Assembly (NCBI GenBank): GCA_011390165.1
Contig: JAABSV010000001.1
Span: 97,890-161,889, forward strand
Length of the DNA: 64,000 nt
From: Desulfobulbaceae bacterium
GTDB lineage: Bacteria > Desulfobacterota > Desulfobulbia > Desulfobulbales > Desulfocapsaceae
Direction: 5' to 3'
Under the pieces are notes generated by a model. It had not been told where the DNA came from and did not search any database. It saw nothing but the letters and a program-made list of their open reading frames with translations. This document shows positions 34,220-43,168 of this stretch, piece after piece; positions within the stretch are counted from its first letter, which is position 1, and each line of letters starts with the position of its first letter. The position numbers and the translations under genes are program-made.

Positions 34220-34921
34220 GTGCAGTTATCCATTTCCGATATGATTATCCACGCCGGCCCGGTCGGCCAGTTGGTTATGCTGACTCTGCTGATCTTCTCG
34301 GTTGTCTCCTGGACCATCGTGATCATGAAGGCCCGCCTGTTTAAAAAGATCCAGCAGGAGTCCAGTGCATTTCTGGAAACCTTCTGGAACTCGACCAATC
34401 TCAACGAAGCACATGCCGCCGCCGGGGAGTACCAGTACAGCCCGCAGGCAGTGGTATTTATAGCCGGTTTTAACGAGTTGCAGAAGATCAACAAGATCCG
34501 TAACCGAATGGATGGCGGCGGGGGCGTGGAACGGCTTGATATGCAGCTGGCAACCATGGACAACCTGAAAAGGGCTCTGCGCAAGGCACAGTCGGAAACG
34601 ATCAACGAACTGGCCAGTAACCTCCCCTTTCTCGCCACAACCGGCAGCGCCACCCCCTTTATCGGCCTCTTCGGCACGGTCTGGGGGATAATGGCCTCCT
34701 TCCACGATATCGGCCAGCGCGGTTCAGCCTCCCTGGCCGTGGTTGCACCGGGGATTTCCGAAGCCCTGGTAGCCACCGCTGCCGGCCTGGCCGCGGCCAT
34801 ACCGGCGGTGATTTTCTTCAATTACTTTGCCAATAAACTTGACCGGGTCGACAATGAGGTGGGCAGCTTCAGCACCGATTTCCTTAATCTCGTCGAGCGC
34901 GACCTGCTCAGCCGGGTCTGA
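34220..34921 (+). CDS. tolQ: Tol system proton channel subunit TolQ
   Basis: 233 residues, MotA/TolQ/ExbB family. With TolR it forms the proton-driven inner-membrane motor that energises TolA for outer-membrane constriction. Membrane segment 1 is LVMLTLLIFSVVSWTIVIM; segments 2 and 3 flank LFGTVWGIMASF and ISEALVATAAGLAAAIPAVIFFNYF. The GTG at 34220 follows AAGGAAGGA and gives the family length. The longer frame from 34070 would run through the ribosome site and adds 50 unrelated residues. It is first in tolQ-tolR-tolA-tolB-cpoB; TolQ rather than ExbB is assigned by that order. Confidence 0.93.
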   Translation: MQLSISDMIIHAGPVGQLVMLTLLIFSVVSWTIVIMKARLFKKIQQESSAFLETFWNSTNLNEAHAAAGEYQYSPQAVVFIAGFNELQKINKIRNRMDGGGGVERLDMQLATMDNLKRALRKAQSETINELASNLPFLATTGSATPFIGLFGTVWGIMASFHDIGQRGSASLAVVAPGISEALVATAAGLAAAIPAVIFFNYFANKLDRVDNEVGSFSTDFLNLVERDLLSRV

Positions 34922-34933
34922 TCGAGCCGAACT

Positions 34934-35350
34934 ATGGGACCAAGCAACGGCTCAAGGAAAAAACTGGTTTCCGACATCAACGTCACCCCTCTGGTCGATG
35001 TGATGCTGGTGTTGCTGATCATCTTCATGATCACCGCGCCAATGATGACCGAAGGGATCGATGTCGATCTGCCGGAGACAACCGCAAAGTCCCTCCGGCA
35101 GGATGAAAACCCGATCACAGTGACCATTGCCGCCGACGGCGAGGTCAGCATCAACAGTATCCCGCTGGCCAGGCCTCTGATGGTGCAGGAACTGGCCAAA
35201 AACTACCAGGGCAACACCGAGCAGCTGGTTCTCCTCCGTGCCGACAAAAACGTCGCTTACGGTGAAGTGGTGACCGTGATGGCCGATATCAAGGCGGCAG
35301 GCTTTGATAAAATCGGGATGATAACGCAACCGCCGGAGCAAAGGCAGTAA
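34934..35350 (+). CDS. tolR: Tol system protein TolR
   Basis: 138 residues, ExbD/TolR family. A single transmembrane helix, LVDVMLVLLIIFMITAPM (20-37), carries the essential proton-relay Asp (D22 in TPLVDVML). The remainder is a periplasmic domain with LVLLRADKNVAYGEVVTVM, the conserved fold of the family. It starts 12 bases after tolQ and ends 25 bases before tolA. Confidence 0.94.
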   Translation: MGPSNGSRKKLVSDINVTPLVDVMLVLLIIFMITAPMMTEGIDVDLPETTAKSLRQDENPITVTIAADGEVSINSIPLARPLMVQELAKNYQGNTEQLVLLRADKNVAYGEVVTVMADIKAAGFDKIGMITQPPEQRQ

Positions 35351-35375
35351 CGTGGTCTGCAGGGAGCACTGTATC

Positions 35376-36239
35376 ATGTTTCCCAGCCAGTGGAAGATTT
35401 CGCTCAACCTGGCAATCGCCATCCATATCGCCCTCTTTTTGGGAACAGTCTATCTTCCCGGTTTTCTTCAGGGCAAACCGAAGTTTGCCGATATCTACAC
35501 GGTGAGTATCATCAACATCGCTGAACCGACCCCAGCCCCACCGGCCCCCACCCCTCCAGCCCCAAAACCGACGCCGGAACCGCAAACCAGTGTTGCCCCT
35601 CCGCCACAGAAGATGGCAATACCGGTTGAGACACCACCAGCCAGCCCGCAAGCCACCCCGGCAGCCCCGGAACAGCCGGCGATTTCCCTGAAGCCGCTGA
35701 AGAAAAAAGTGGTAAAGAAGACCCCACCGCCTCCCGACACCAGCCGCCAGAAGGCCCGGGAACAGATCAACAGGCAACGGCTTGCCGAGGCAATCCGCGA
35801 AGAGGAGCTTCTCGCGGAAAAGGCCCGACAGGCCCGGGAAGCCCTGGAGCAGGAGAGAGAGCTGCTCACCCCCCGACCGGAACCGGCAAGCAGCGAGGTC
35901 CGAACCGAGACACCGCGGAGGACAGCCACCCCGGGTGGTGGCTCCAGTTTGCTGGAAAACCAGTATAATGCGGCAATTGCCAATCGCCTGCAGCAGTTCT
36001 GGGCATTGCCCGAGTACCTCCAGAAGGCGCAGGAAATTCAGGCCACCGTGGTAATCACCATCAACCACGACGGCACCATTGCCAATATGTTTTTTGAAAA
36101 CCGGTCGGGCGACCGAAGCTATGACCAGTTCGTCAGCAAAACTGTTTCCGGCGCAGCTCCCCTGCCGCCTATCCCGCCCGCCTTGAAAAAGCAGCGCTAC
36201 GAAGTCGGCCTGGTATTCCGACCGGGCGGCATCCAGTAG
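35376..36239 (+). CDS. tolA: TolA-like protein with TonB-type C-terminal domain
   Basis: 287 residues. One N-terminal transmembrane helix (NLAIAIHIALFLGTVYLPGF) anchors it to the inner membrane. A Pro/Ala-rich stretch (55-120) is followed by a charged helical region rich in Arg, Glu and Ala (130-180), and a C-terminal TonB/TolA-like domain (ENQYNAAIANRLQQFWALPE, then ATVVITINHDGTI). This is the expected linker across the periplasm for TolQR-driven force. The ATG at 35376 has GGGAG about 10 bases upstream; the GTG at 35352 is less likely. The proline-rich section is more TonB-like than enterobacterial TolA, but the gene order supports TolA. Confidence 0.88.
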   Translation: MFPSQWKISLNLAIAIHIALFLGTVYLPGFLQGKPKFADIYTVSIINIAEPTPAPPAPTPPAPKPTPEPQTSVAPPPQKMAIPVETPPASPQATPAAPEQPAISLKPLKKKVVKKTPPPPDTSRQKAREQINRQRLAEAIREEELLAEKARQAREALEQERELLTPRPEPASSEVRTETPRRTATPGGGSSLLENQYNAAIANRLQQFWALPEYLQKAQEIQATVVITINHDGTIANMFFENRSGDRSYDQFVSKTVSGAAPLPPIPPALKKQRYEVGLVFRPGGIQ

Positions 36240-36343
36240 GGGCTGGCAGGAGAAGCAGTCCTCCTATCGCAATGGGTTTGTTATCCATCGCCCTCAATCC
36301 TCCGGGGGGTATCCCCGGGCAGCCACAGCCAACCAAGACGACC

Positions 36344-37618
36344 ATGCTTCGATTATTCCGTTCTTCCACTCTGTTTTTCTGCCTGCTCCTGATTCTACTG
36401 CCCGGGCTGGCCACCGGGCAACGAGTCTACCTGGACATTACCGCCCCGGAGGTGCGCAAAATAAACTTTGCCATCCCCTGGTTCGCCGGACAGCCCGGGC
36501 AAAACAATCTGGGGCAAGAACTTGCCGATACTCTCGGCAGGGCCCTCGCCTTCCATGGAATCATTGCAATCGTCAATCCGGAAAAATACCGTGGCAACCA
36601 TAACGCCGACTGGGGTGGACTCGGGGCCGACTACACCATTCTCGGCCAGTACAGCAAAAGCGGCGACAAGCTAAATCTGGAGATACGTCTTTTCGACGTT
36701 GCCGGCAAGGAGGTCATCCTGGGAAAATCCTTTTCCGGACCACAGAGCGAGGATGACCGGATGCTCTACAAGTACTGCGACGCGGTGATCGAAAATCTTA
36801 CCGGCCAACCGGGAGTCGCCGACAGCCGGATCGCCTTTGTCAGCAGTGACAGAAATGTCAAAGAGGTCTTTCTCACCGATATCCTGGGGAAGAAAGTCCG
36901 CCAGATCACCCGCCATCAGCATCTCACCGTCTCTCCCCGCTTCGTCCCGGGCGGCAACCTGCTCAGCTATACATCATACCACAGCGGCAACCAGAATCTC
37001 TACATCACCGATCTGCGGCAGGACAAGGTCACCCGGGCTCTCTCCCGCCGGAAGGGCCTCAATCTCGCCCCGGCCTGGTCGGCAGACGGCAAGACGATGA
37101 TTCTCACCCTCTCCACCGATGGTAACCCAGACCTGTACCTCCTCGACAACAAGGGGGAGATCATCGAACAACTCACCCATCGGGCCGGGATCAACGTTTC
37201 GCCGGCCCTCTCTGCCGACGGCAGGTACCTGGTTTTTGTCTCCGACCGAAGCGGCAAACCTCAACTCTACCTGATGGATATGCGAAGCAGAAAGACCAAC
37301 CGGCTCACCTTCGAAGGCAGTGAAAACGCCGAACCAAGCTGGTCACCAAACGGCGAGTTGATCGTCTATTCGAGTCTGCGCGACGGGGTATACCAGATCT
37401 TTATCATGAACCCGCTGAAAAACGACATGCCTCGGCAACTCACCTTCGACCCGAGCCACCACGAAGCGCCGAACTGGTCGCCGGATGGCAACCAGGTGAT
37501 TTTTGCAAAACGTGATGGCAATACCACCCACCTCTACGGTATATTACAGAATGGCTCCTTCCAGCGACGGCTGTTCCGTCTTCCCGGAAGCCAATCGTAC
37601 CCCCAGTGGTCGCGCTGA
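36344..37618 (+). CDS. tolB: Tol-Pal system beta-propeller protein TolB
   Basis: 424 residues. A signal peptide (LFFCLLLILLPGLATGQ) is followed by the N-terminal domain (ending about residue 140) and a six-bladed beta-propeller of WD40-like repeats, each with the pattern SPRFVPGGNLLSYTS, APAWSADGKTMIL, SPALSADGRYLVFVSD, EPSWSPNGELIVYSS or APNWSPDGNQVIFA. TolB is periplasmic and binds Pal and TolA. The ATG at 36344 places the signal peptide at the start; the frame from 36272 adds 24 residues without a ribosome site. No pal gene follows. Confidence 0.95.
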   Translation: MLRLFRSSTLFFCLLLILLPGLATGQRVYLDITAPEVRKINFAIPWFAGQPGQNNLGQELADTLGRALAFHGIIAIVNPEKYRGNHNADWGGLGADYTILGQYSKSGDKLNLEIRLFDVAGKEVILGKSFSGPQSEDDRMLYKYCDAVIENLTGQPGVADSRIAFVSSDRNVKEVFLTDILGKKVRQITRHQHLTVSPRFVPGGNLLSYTSYHSGNQNLYITDLRQDKVTRALSRRKGLNLAPAWSADGKTMILTLSTDGNPDLYLLDNKGEIIEQLTHRAGINVSPALSADGRYLVFVSDRSGKPQLYLMDMRSRKTNRLTFEGSENAEPSWSPNGELIVYSSLRDGVYQIFIMNPLKNDMPRQLTFDPSHHEAPNWSPDGNQVIFAKRDGNTTHLYGILQNGSFQRRLFRLPGSQSYPQWSR

Positions 37619-37656
37619 TACTGTTTACGAAAAACAATCCTAACGATGATACTCTC

Positions 37657-38730
37657 ATGAAAAAAGTCCTGCTCAACCTGCTGCTCCTACTCCTTGTTGC
37701 CCCTCTGCTTCAGCAGTGCGCCACCTATACCGAGGTCGACGAGATCCGCCGCCAGCTTCGCATTGTCAACAAAAAGATCGACGATATGCGATCGACCACC
37801 GTCAGTGAGTTGCAAAAAAATCAGGCGGCATCAACCGGCCAGATGGACCAGTTGGAACAGGAAATTCTCATTCTTAAGACCAGCTTGGAGGAGACCTACC
37901 ACCTCAATCAGCGTCTGCGTGAACAGAATAAGGAACTGGAAGTGGCAATCTCTTCGGTGGCCCAGGAAGAGGCCGCCAAGAGAGAACAGGCTCTTCGTCA
38001 GATGGAAGAGGTGCAGCGCGATCGAGAAGCCAAACTGGCAGATCTGAATCAGAAACTGCAACAACAGCAGGAAAATGTTCGGGCAATCCAGGAAGCACGC
38101 CTGCGTGAGATCGAACGCGAGGCCAAAGAAGCGGCCTTGGCCGCAGAAATGGCCAGAAAAAAAACCCAGGCCGCCAGCAATATCCTGCAGGGAGGAGGTA
38201 ACGGAACACCCCGCCTGCTTGCCGACCAGCAGAAGGTGAAGAAAGAGGTTACCGTGGCGCCGACACCACCACCCTCGGAACCGGCACCGCCCACCGTCAC
38301 CTCCACCCAGGAAACCGCCCCCAAGGCCGTTGCCCCACCCACCCCGGCAGTGGTCGTTGAGGATTCCGGACAGACGCTGTTTGCCCAGGCCCAGCGGTTG
38401 TTTACCGCCAATAATTTTTCTGCAGCGCTTCCCCTGTTTGAAAAAATTGCCGAAGAGTCTGCCAACCCACAGTCGGTAGAGGCGCGGTTCATGACCGGTG
38501 AGTCCCTGTTCAATCTGAAAGAGTATGACAAGGCGATCATGCAGTTTCAGAAAATCATCTCTCAGCAACCATCACACTCCCTTGCTCCATCTGCGATGCT
38601 CAAGCAGGGTATATCCTTTGAAAACCTTAATGACAAAGATACCGCTAAAGTGATTTACAGAAAACTGCTGAGCAGGCATCCTGAGGCGGCGGAGGCGGCA
38701 CAGGCCCAGGAAAGGCTTGGCAAACTCTAG
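37657..38730 (+). CDS. cpoB: CpoB/YbgF-like TPR lipoprotein
   Basis: 357 residues. An N-terminal lipobox (LLVAPLLQQC, Cys at about 22) suggests outer-membrane lipidation, whereas enterobacterial CpoB is soluble in the periplasm. An extended coiled coil spans 30-180 (many Glu, Gln, Arg; QMEEVQRDREAKLADLNQKL), followed by a Pro-rich linker (PTPPPSEPAPPTV) and C-terminal TPRs (AQRLFTANNFSAALPLFEKI, then ESLFNLKEYDKAIMQFQKII). CpoB links Tol to cell wall synthesis by PBP1B. The ATG at 37657 precedes the signal peptide; an upstream GTG frame overlaps tolB. The Pro-rich insert makes it longer than the E. coli protein (263). Confidence 0.85.
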   Translation: MKKVLLNLLLLLLVAPLLQQCATYTEVDEIRRQLRIVNKKIDDMRSTTVSELQKNQAASTGQMDQLEQEILILKTSLEETYHLNQRLREQNKELEVAISSVAQEEAAKREQALRQMEEVQRDREAKLADLNQKLQQQQENVRAIQEARLREIEREAKEAALAAEMARKKTQAASNILQGGGNGTPRLLADQQKVKKEVTVAPTPPPSEPAPPTVTSTQETAPKAVAPPTPAVVVEDSGQTLFAQAQRLFTANNFSAALPLFEKIAEESANPQSVEARFMTGESLFNLKEYDKAIMQFQKIISQQPSHSLAPSAMLKQGISFENLNDKDTAKVIYRKLLSRHPEAAEAAQAQERLGKL

Positions 38731-38760
38731 GCTCTACAAAACGGCGGGAATATCTGACCG

Positions 38761-39516
38761 GTGAAACTGCGCCTCGACCAGATGCTGGTCAACCGCGGTC
38801 TGGCCGAAAACCTCCAGGTAGCGGCGGGAATGATCCGTGCCGGTGAGGTCTATCTCGACGACCGGCTGGCGGACAAACCGGGCCGCTGCTACCCGGAATC
38901 GGCTTCACTGCGGCTCCGGCAGAAACCGCTCTATGTCTCAAGAGGGGGGGTAAAACTGGCAGCGGCGCTGGCCCACTTCAACATCAAGGTGGCCGGCAGT
39001 GTCTGTGCCGATATCGGTGCCTCAAGCGGCGGCTTCACCGACTGCCTGCTGCAGAACGGGGCACGGCAGGTATTTGCCGTCGATGTCAACTACGGCCAAC
39101 TTGCCTGGACAATCCGCCAGAACCCGCGGGTAACGGTACTGGAACGGTGCAATGCCAGAAACCTCACCGCCGAGGCGGTCGGCCACGCCTCTATTGATCT
39201 GGCGGTAATTGATCTCTCCTTCATCTCCCTGACGGCCGTCCTGCCGGCGATTATCGGGCTCTTCCCGGCCAGAGTATCCCTCCTCGCCCTGGTAAAACCG
39301 CAATTTGAGCTGGCCCGGGAAGAAATCGGGCCCGGCGGAGTAGTGGTCGACCCTGCCCTGCACAACCGGGCAATAGATAAAATCTCCGACTTTGTTACGC
39401 AGCAGGGTCTGGTCAGCAATGGCAGTGTGATTTCGCCGATCACCGGCCCGAAAGGGAATCGGGAGTTTTTCCTCCATGTCACCTCGCCCCCAGCTCATTC
39501 GGCGGAAAGTGGCTGA
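38761..39516 (+). CDS. tlyA: TlyA-family rRNA 2'-O-methyltransferase
   Basis: 251 residues from a GTG. An N-terminal S4 RNA-binding domain (LRLDQMLVNRGLAENLQVA) is followed by a FtsJ/RrmJ-like methyltransferase fold with the SAM loop ADIGASSGGFTDCLL and VDVNYGQLAW. TlyA methylates ribose in 16S and 23S rRNA; the 'hemolysin A' label in databases is historical. The gene starts 30 bases after cpoB and probably shares its transcript. It ends before a strong hairpin pair. Confidence 0.92.
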   Translation: MKLRLDQMLVNRGLAENLQVAAGMIRAGEVYLDDRLADKPGRCYPESASLRLRQKPLYVSRGGVKLAAALAHFNIKVAGSVCADIGASSGGFTDCLLQNGARQVFAVDVNYGQLAWTIRQNPRVTVLERCNARNLTAEAVGHASIDLAVIDLSFISLTAVLPAIIGLFPARVSLLALVKPQFELAREEIGPGGVVVDPALHNRAIDKISDFVTQQGLVSNGSVISPITGPKGNREFFLHVTSPPAHSAESG

Positions 39517-39542
39517 GGGAGGGGTTACCGTTTAATGACAAT

Positions 39543-39597
39543 CCCCCGAGATGCTGGAGCAGCACCTCGGGGGACAAGTATTGCCTATCGGGCAATA
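39543..39597. terminator. paired hairpins between convergent genes
   Basis: First hairpin: CCCCCGAG (39543-39550) with CTCGGGGG (39566-39573), extended inward by TGCT/AGCA. Second: TATTGCC (39579-39585) with GGCAATA (39591-39597). They lie between tlyA (plus) and ppaC (minus) and fit a bidirectional terminator, although there is no long T tract on either strand. Confidence 0.65.
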
Positions 39598-39618
39598 TGC
39601 AGCAGGATGAAGGGGCCC

Positions 39619-40548
39619 TTAGCAGCCAAAAGCCTTCTGCAGATTAGGAATGGTCTGCTTCTTCCGGCTCATCATGCCCGGAATCCACATAGAACCGTTG
39701 CTCAGTTTGCTGCCGAAGGCCTTCTCAATCAAGGCTGGGTCATCGGAGAGAACCACCAGATCGGTTCCTTCCTTGACGACATCGGTGAGCATCAACAAAA
39801 CGCTGTGGCGACCATCCGCCTTGACCGCTTCCATTGCCTTAACCAGATCGGCACGAACAGCTGCCACCTGGTCAAGGGCGGCGAGTTCCAACTGGCCGAC
39901 ACCCACCTTGCTGCCCTTCATATCAAAGTCTTTGTAGTCACGGAACAGCAGGTCCTTGGCCGGTACTCCGTCCACCGAAGACTTGGCTTTGAGCATCATC
40001 ATGAACAGCTCATCAGTGTCCTGTACGCCGGCAACCGCTTTCAATTCGGCCACTGCTGCCTTGTCATCATCAGTGCAGGTCGGGGATTTGAAGTTGACCG
40101 TGTCACTGAGAATTGCCGCCAGCATTCCACCCGCCACAGCCTTCGGGATGGCCACGCCGGCCTCCTTGAACATCTTGTTGAGAACAGTCCCGGTACAACC
40201 CACCGGTTCAGCACGGAAGAATATCGGGTTGTTGGTGGTCAAATCGCCGATCTTGTGGTGGTCAACCACCGCCAATACTGACGCGGAGGCCAGGTTTGCC
40301 GGCCCTTGGGCCAGATCACTGAAGTCGACGAGGGCGATCTCCTTGCCGGTAGCGTCAGTGAGCAGTTCCGGGGCGGTGAGGCCAAAATGTTTGAGCACCG
40401 TGGTCGACTCCGGGTTGAGGTCGGCGGCAGCGATCTGCATGCAGGCCATGGCCTCTTTGCCCTGGGCCTTGAGCAGGCTGGTGTATGCGATGGCAGACAT
40501 TACGGAATCGGTATCGGGGTTAGCGTGGCCTACTACACAAATTGTCAT
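39619..40548 (-). CDS. ppaC: manganese-dependent inorganic pyrophosphatase
   Basis: 309 residues, family II (DHH) pyrophosphatase. It hydrolyses pyrophosphate from anabolic reactions; in sulfate reducers it also pulls sulfate activation by ATP sulfurylase forward. Metal ligands: VGHANPDTDS (H8, D12, D14), DFSD (D75) and VDHHKIGD (D96, H97, H98). The C-terminal substrate motif MSRKKQ (R295, K296) is present. No CBS or DRTGG regulatory insert interrupts the two domains, so it is the short, unregulated form. GGAGGAG precedes the ATG. The apparent promoter is about 200 bases upstream, leaving a long leader. Confidence 0.96.
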   Translation of the reverse strand: MTICVVGHANPDTDSVMSAIAYTSLLKAQGKEAMACMQIAAADLNPESTTVLKHFGLTAPELLTDATGKEIALVDFSDLAQGPANLASASVLAVVDHHKIGDLTTNNPIFFRAEPVGCTGTVLNKMFKEAGVAIPKAVAGGMLAAILSDTVNFKSPTCTDDDKAAVAELKAVAGVQDTDELFMMMLKAKSSVDGVPAKDLLFRDYKDFDMKGSKVGVGQLELAALDQVAAVRADLVKAMEAVKADGRHSVLLMLTDVVKEGTDLVVLSDDPALIEKAFGSKLSNGSMWIPGMMSRKKQTIPNLQKAFGC

Positions 40549-40668
40549 CTGTACTCCTCCATTTTCTTTACATAGTAAGAAGATCAGGACTTCTCATGAA
40601 GATCCCGTTCAGTGTGTGCAGAAACAGGTTCCTTCCTCCCCTCTCGGCATGGCCAAGGTGTATCGGGG

Positions 40669-40698
40669 GCGGCAGCCGAAACATGCCTACGCTGCCGC
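40669..40698 (-). other. hairpin in the ppaC 5' leader
   Basis: GCGGCAGC (40669-40676) pairs with GCTGCCGC (40691-40698), eight perfect base pairs around a 14-base loop, about 120 bases upstream of the ppaC ATG. It could be part of a structured leader. It does not match the fluoride or manganese riboswitch consensus as I know them. Confidence 0.5.
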
Positions 40699-40749
40699 AT
40701 AATTCCAGAACAACCAGACATGCTGTCAAAGCCATAAAATTAACGAAGC

Positions 40750-40778
40750 ATGATAGTATTTTCAGCGATTTGAGTCAA
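40750..40778 (-). promoter_or_regulatory. candidate ppaC promoter
   Basis: On the minus strand TTGACT (40778-40773) and TATCAT (40755-40750) are 17 bases apart, both five of six to consensus. A start near 40743 would give a leader of about 195 bases before ppaC. Confidence 0.6.
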
Positions 40779-40919
40779 GCACTAAAAAAATGACGGCATG
40801 AGACCGGGAGAAAAAACTGTTCACTGATGACAGAGCCGACACCATGGGGTATCTTGCCGTCAGTGTACCCATTTTCTCCGCAAGCCGTCATTTTTACACC
40901 TCCATCAACCGTCACCAAA

Positions 40920-41951
40920 ATGAAAGAGAATCAGCCAGAGCCCCACCCCCGCAGCAAGACGCGCAGGGCCGCAAATGCGCCCCTCTACGTTATTGGGGTC
41001 GTCGTGCTCCTGCTGGTGGCCCTTTTCTATCTGTACCTGCAAAAGGGCACCATTGCCGAGTCCGCCCGCCACCAGGCAGAGAGCAGCGACGGTGGATCCG
41101 TTCATCCCTCCCCAGCACCAGGCAACATACTTTCTCAAGAGCACTCTCCTGCCAACCAGCAACCAGCAACTGGCCAGAGAGCATCAGACACGACGCTGAC
41201 CGCTACCATCTCCGACGAAAATTCCTCCGGACTGGATGGACCGAAATTGCAAGAATCGGAAGAGCCGGCACAAGGGGATCGTACTGTCCGGGACGGCGAC
41301 GATCCAGCTCAGTCGAAGGAAATCAAGATACTGCTGGAAACTCTGAACGACTTCTACAGCCACCTTGACCAACAGCCGTACATGGCGGCCTTTGCCCTTT
41401 CTGAACCGAGCCGAAACCACTTTTCCCAGCTGCTTACCAACTTGCTGGCCAATCCACCGGTGATCGCCCGGGAAACCGACGATCTCTACACCCTGCTCCG
41501 CAACACCGCCCATTTTTTTCGCGTTCTCGGCAAGAACAACATGCTGCTGCTCAAAGGGATTCTCGACCAGGAACGAGAGTCTCTGGAAATGCTTCTCAAA
41601 ACATTCTACGCCCTCACCTTCCACCCGGAAGCCCTTGAAAAGGAATTCGGGCTGATCATCCCCCCGGAAGCCCTCTATGACTACGGGGCCTTTTTCCTCC
41701 ACACCATCGGTGGCCGCCTCTATCTCTTTCGGCGTGATTCCACTTCGCGCATGGTGATCAGCTACTATGCCATACTGATCGTTGATCGAGCCAACAGCAG
41801 TGGCGAAGGTCGACACGGGATCGACCTGCTGCCACCAGTCGATGCCCTGATCGAAGAGATTGAAAACGGCGGCAGAAGACTTAAATTCCGAGAGGAATAC
41901 CTTGACACGCTCTACGATCTCAAGGAAAAATATCTCAACCGATCAGGATAA
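40920..41951 (+). CDS. membrane-anchored protein of unknown function
   Basis: 343 residues, not recognised. A short basic N terminus (PRSKTRR) precedes one transmembrane helix (PLYVIGVVVLLLVALFYLYL, 21-40), so the rest is probably periplasmic. Residues 45-130 are low-complexity and rich in Ser, Gln, Glu and Pro. A compact C-terminal domain (about 130-340) includes LETLNDFYSHLDQQPYM, LLRNTAHFFRVLGKNNMLLL and FFLHTIGGRLYLFRRDS, mostly helical. The start at 40920 sits just before the membrane segment; an ATG at 40827 in the same frame is possible. A conserved partner is not apparent from its neighbours. Confidence 0.7.
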   Translation: MKENQPEPHPRSKTRRAANAPLYVIGVVVLLLVALFYLYLQKGTIAESARHQAESSDGGSVHPSPAPGNILSQEHSPANQQPATGQRASDTTLTATISDENSSGLDGPKLQESEEPAQGDRTVRDGDDPAQSKEIKILLETLNDFYSHLDQQPYMAAFALSEPSRNHFSQLLTNLLANPPVIARETDDLYTLLRNTAHFFRVLGKNNMLLLKGILDQERESLEMLLKTFYALTFHPEALEKEFGLIIPPEALYDYGAFFLHTIGGRLYLFRRDSTSRMVISYYAILIVDRANSSGEGRHGIDLLPPVDALIEEIENGGRRLKFREEYLDTLYDLKEKYLNRSG

Positions 41952-42156
41952 AGAGGCTCGCCACTCTTCCTGGACATGTGTCACTCCTTTGCGACCTGTT
42001 TCAGACCATTGCAGACCACACCTTGCAGGCCCACTGGCAGTCACCTGAGGACCTTGAAATTCCGCGTTTTCCATGTCCCATACTGAGAGCAGGCAGAGCG
42101 GGTATACCACCACATTGAAACAGTACCGCCAACCAGCAGAACTGGGAGGAGAGACT

Positions 42157-43149
42157 ATGAACGACTGGTATGTAGCCGTGAACGGACAGCAGGAGGGCCC
42201 GCTGACCAGGGAGCAACTCCGGCAGAACCGTCTTGCCGGCATCTACACTGCTCAGACCCTGGTCTGGACACAGGGATTTGACAACTGGCGGGAGATTGAC
42301 CGTTGCCGGGAACTGAGCGAAGAGTCGCTTCCGCCTCCTCCGAAAGGGCAGGGTAGAGCAGACGAGATTGACTATGTGATCAACGGCAATGAAATGCAGT
42401 TTGTCGAGATCGAACTTGACCCCCGGGAGAGTGTTGTTGCCGAAGCCGGGGCAATGATGTACATGACCAACGAAATCCGGATGGAGACCGTCTTCGGTGA
42501 TGGCAGCGAAGCCGCCAATACCCCTTTTCTTGAGCGAATGCTCGGGGCTGGCAAACGTCTGATCACCGGGGAAGGACTGTTCACCACCCTCTTTACCCAT
42601 ACCGGGACAGGGAAAGGCCGGATTGCCTTCGCCGCCCCCTATCCTGGTAAAATCATCGCCCTTGATTTGAAAGAGTACCAGGGTAAACTGGTATGCCAGA
42701 AGGACGCCTTTCTCTGTGCCGCCAAAGGGGTCGCAATCGGTATTGAATTCCAGAAAAAGATCGGTACGGCCCTGTTCGGTGGAGAGGGCTTTATCATGCA
42801 GAAGCTGGAAGGAGACGGGATGATCTTTGTTCACGCCGGTGGCACAATTATCCAGCGGGAACTGAGCCACGGAGAGACTCTCCGTTTTGATACCGGTTGT
42901 CTGGTCGCCCTTACCCGTGACGTCGCCTACGATATCGAATATGTCGGCGGGGTGAAATCGGCAATCTTTGGCGGCGAAGGTTTCTTTTTTGCCAAGGTGA
43001 CCGGACCCGGCCATATCTGGCTGCAGTCAATGCCGTTTTCCCGACTGGCAGGGCGAATACATCGAGCCGCACCCCAAAACAACGCCGGTTTCTCCAGCAA
43101 AGGGGAAGGTTCGGTTCTTGGTGGACTGGGAAATATCTTCCAGCGCTAA
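42157..43149 (+). CDS. GYF_2 and AIM24/TIGR00266 domain protein
   Basis: 330 residues. The N-terminal 50 residues form a GYF_2-type domain ([18 protein letters not shown], then [12 protein letters not shown]). After a Pro-rich linker (PPPPKGQG), residues 75-310 are an AIM24/TIGR00266 beta-rich domain with [30 protein letters not shown] and [18 protein letters not shown]24 family proteins are of unknown function in bacteria; the mitochondrial member affects inner-membrane organisation. The ATG at 42157 has GGGAGGAG upstream, ruling out the 28-residue longer frame. The combination suggests a protein-binding module on a trimeric beta scaffold. Confidence 0.85.
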   Translation: MNDWYVAVNGQQEGPLTREQLRQNRLAGIYTAQTLVWTQGFDNWREIDRCRELSEESLPPPPKGQGRADEIDYVINGNEMQFVEIELDPRESVVAEAGAMMYMTNEIRMETVFGDGSEAANTPFLERMLGAGKRLITGEGLFTTLFTHTGTGKGRIAFAAPYPGKIIALDLKEYQGKLVCQKDAFLCAAKGVAIGIEFQKKIGTALFGGEGFIMQKLEGDGMIFVHAGGTIIQRELSHGETLRFDTGCLVALTRDVAYDIEYVGGVKSAIFGGEGFFFAKVTGPGHIWLQSMPFSRLAGRIHRAAPQNNAGFSSKGEGSVLGGLGNIFQR

Positions 43150-43168
43150 CCCTCCGGCCAGGTGACCC

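Larger units (their letters stand above)
40549..40919. other. intergenic region with the ppaC leader
   Basis: About 370 bases. On the minus strand it holds a candidate ppaC promoter (40750-40778) and a leader of roughly 190 bases with a stable hairpin (40669-40698). The section 40720-40800 is AT-rich relative to its surroundings. No gene is recognised. Confidence 0.55.
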
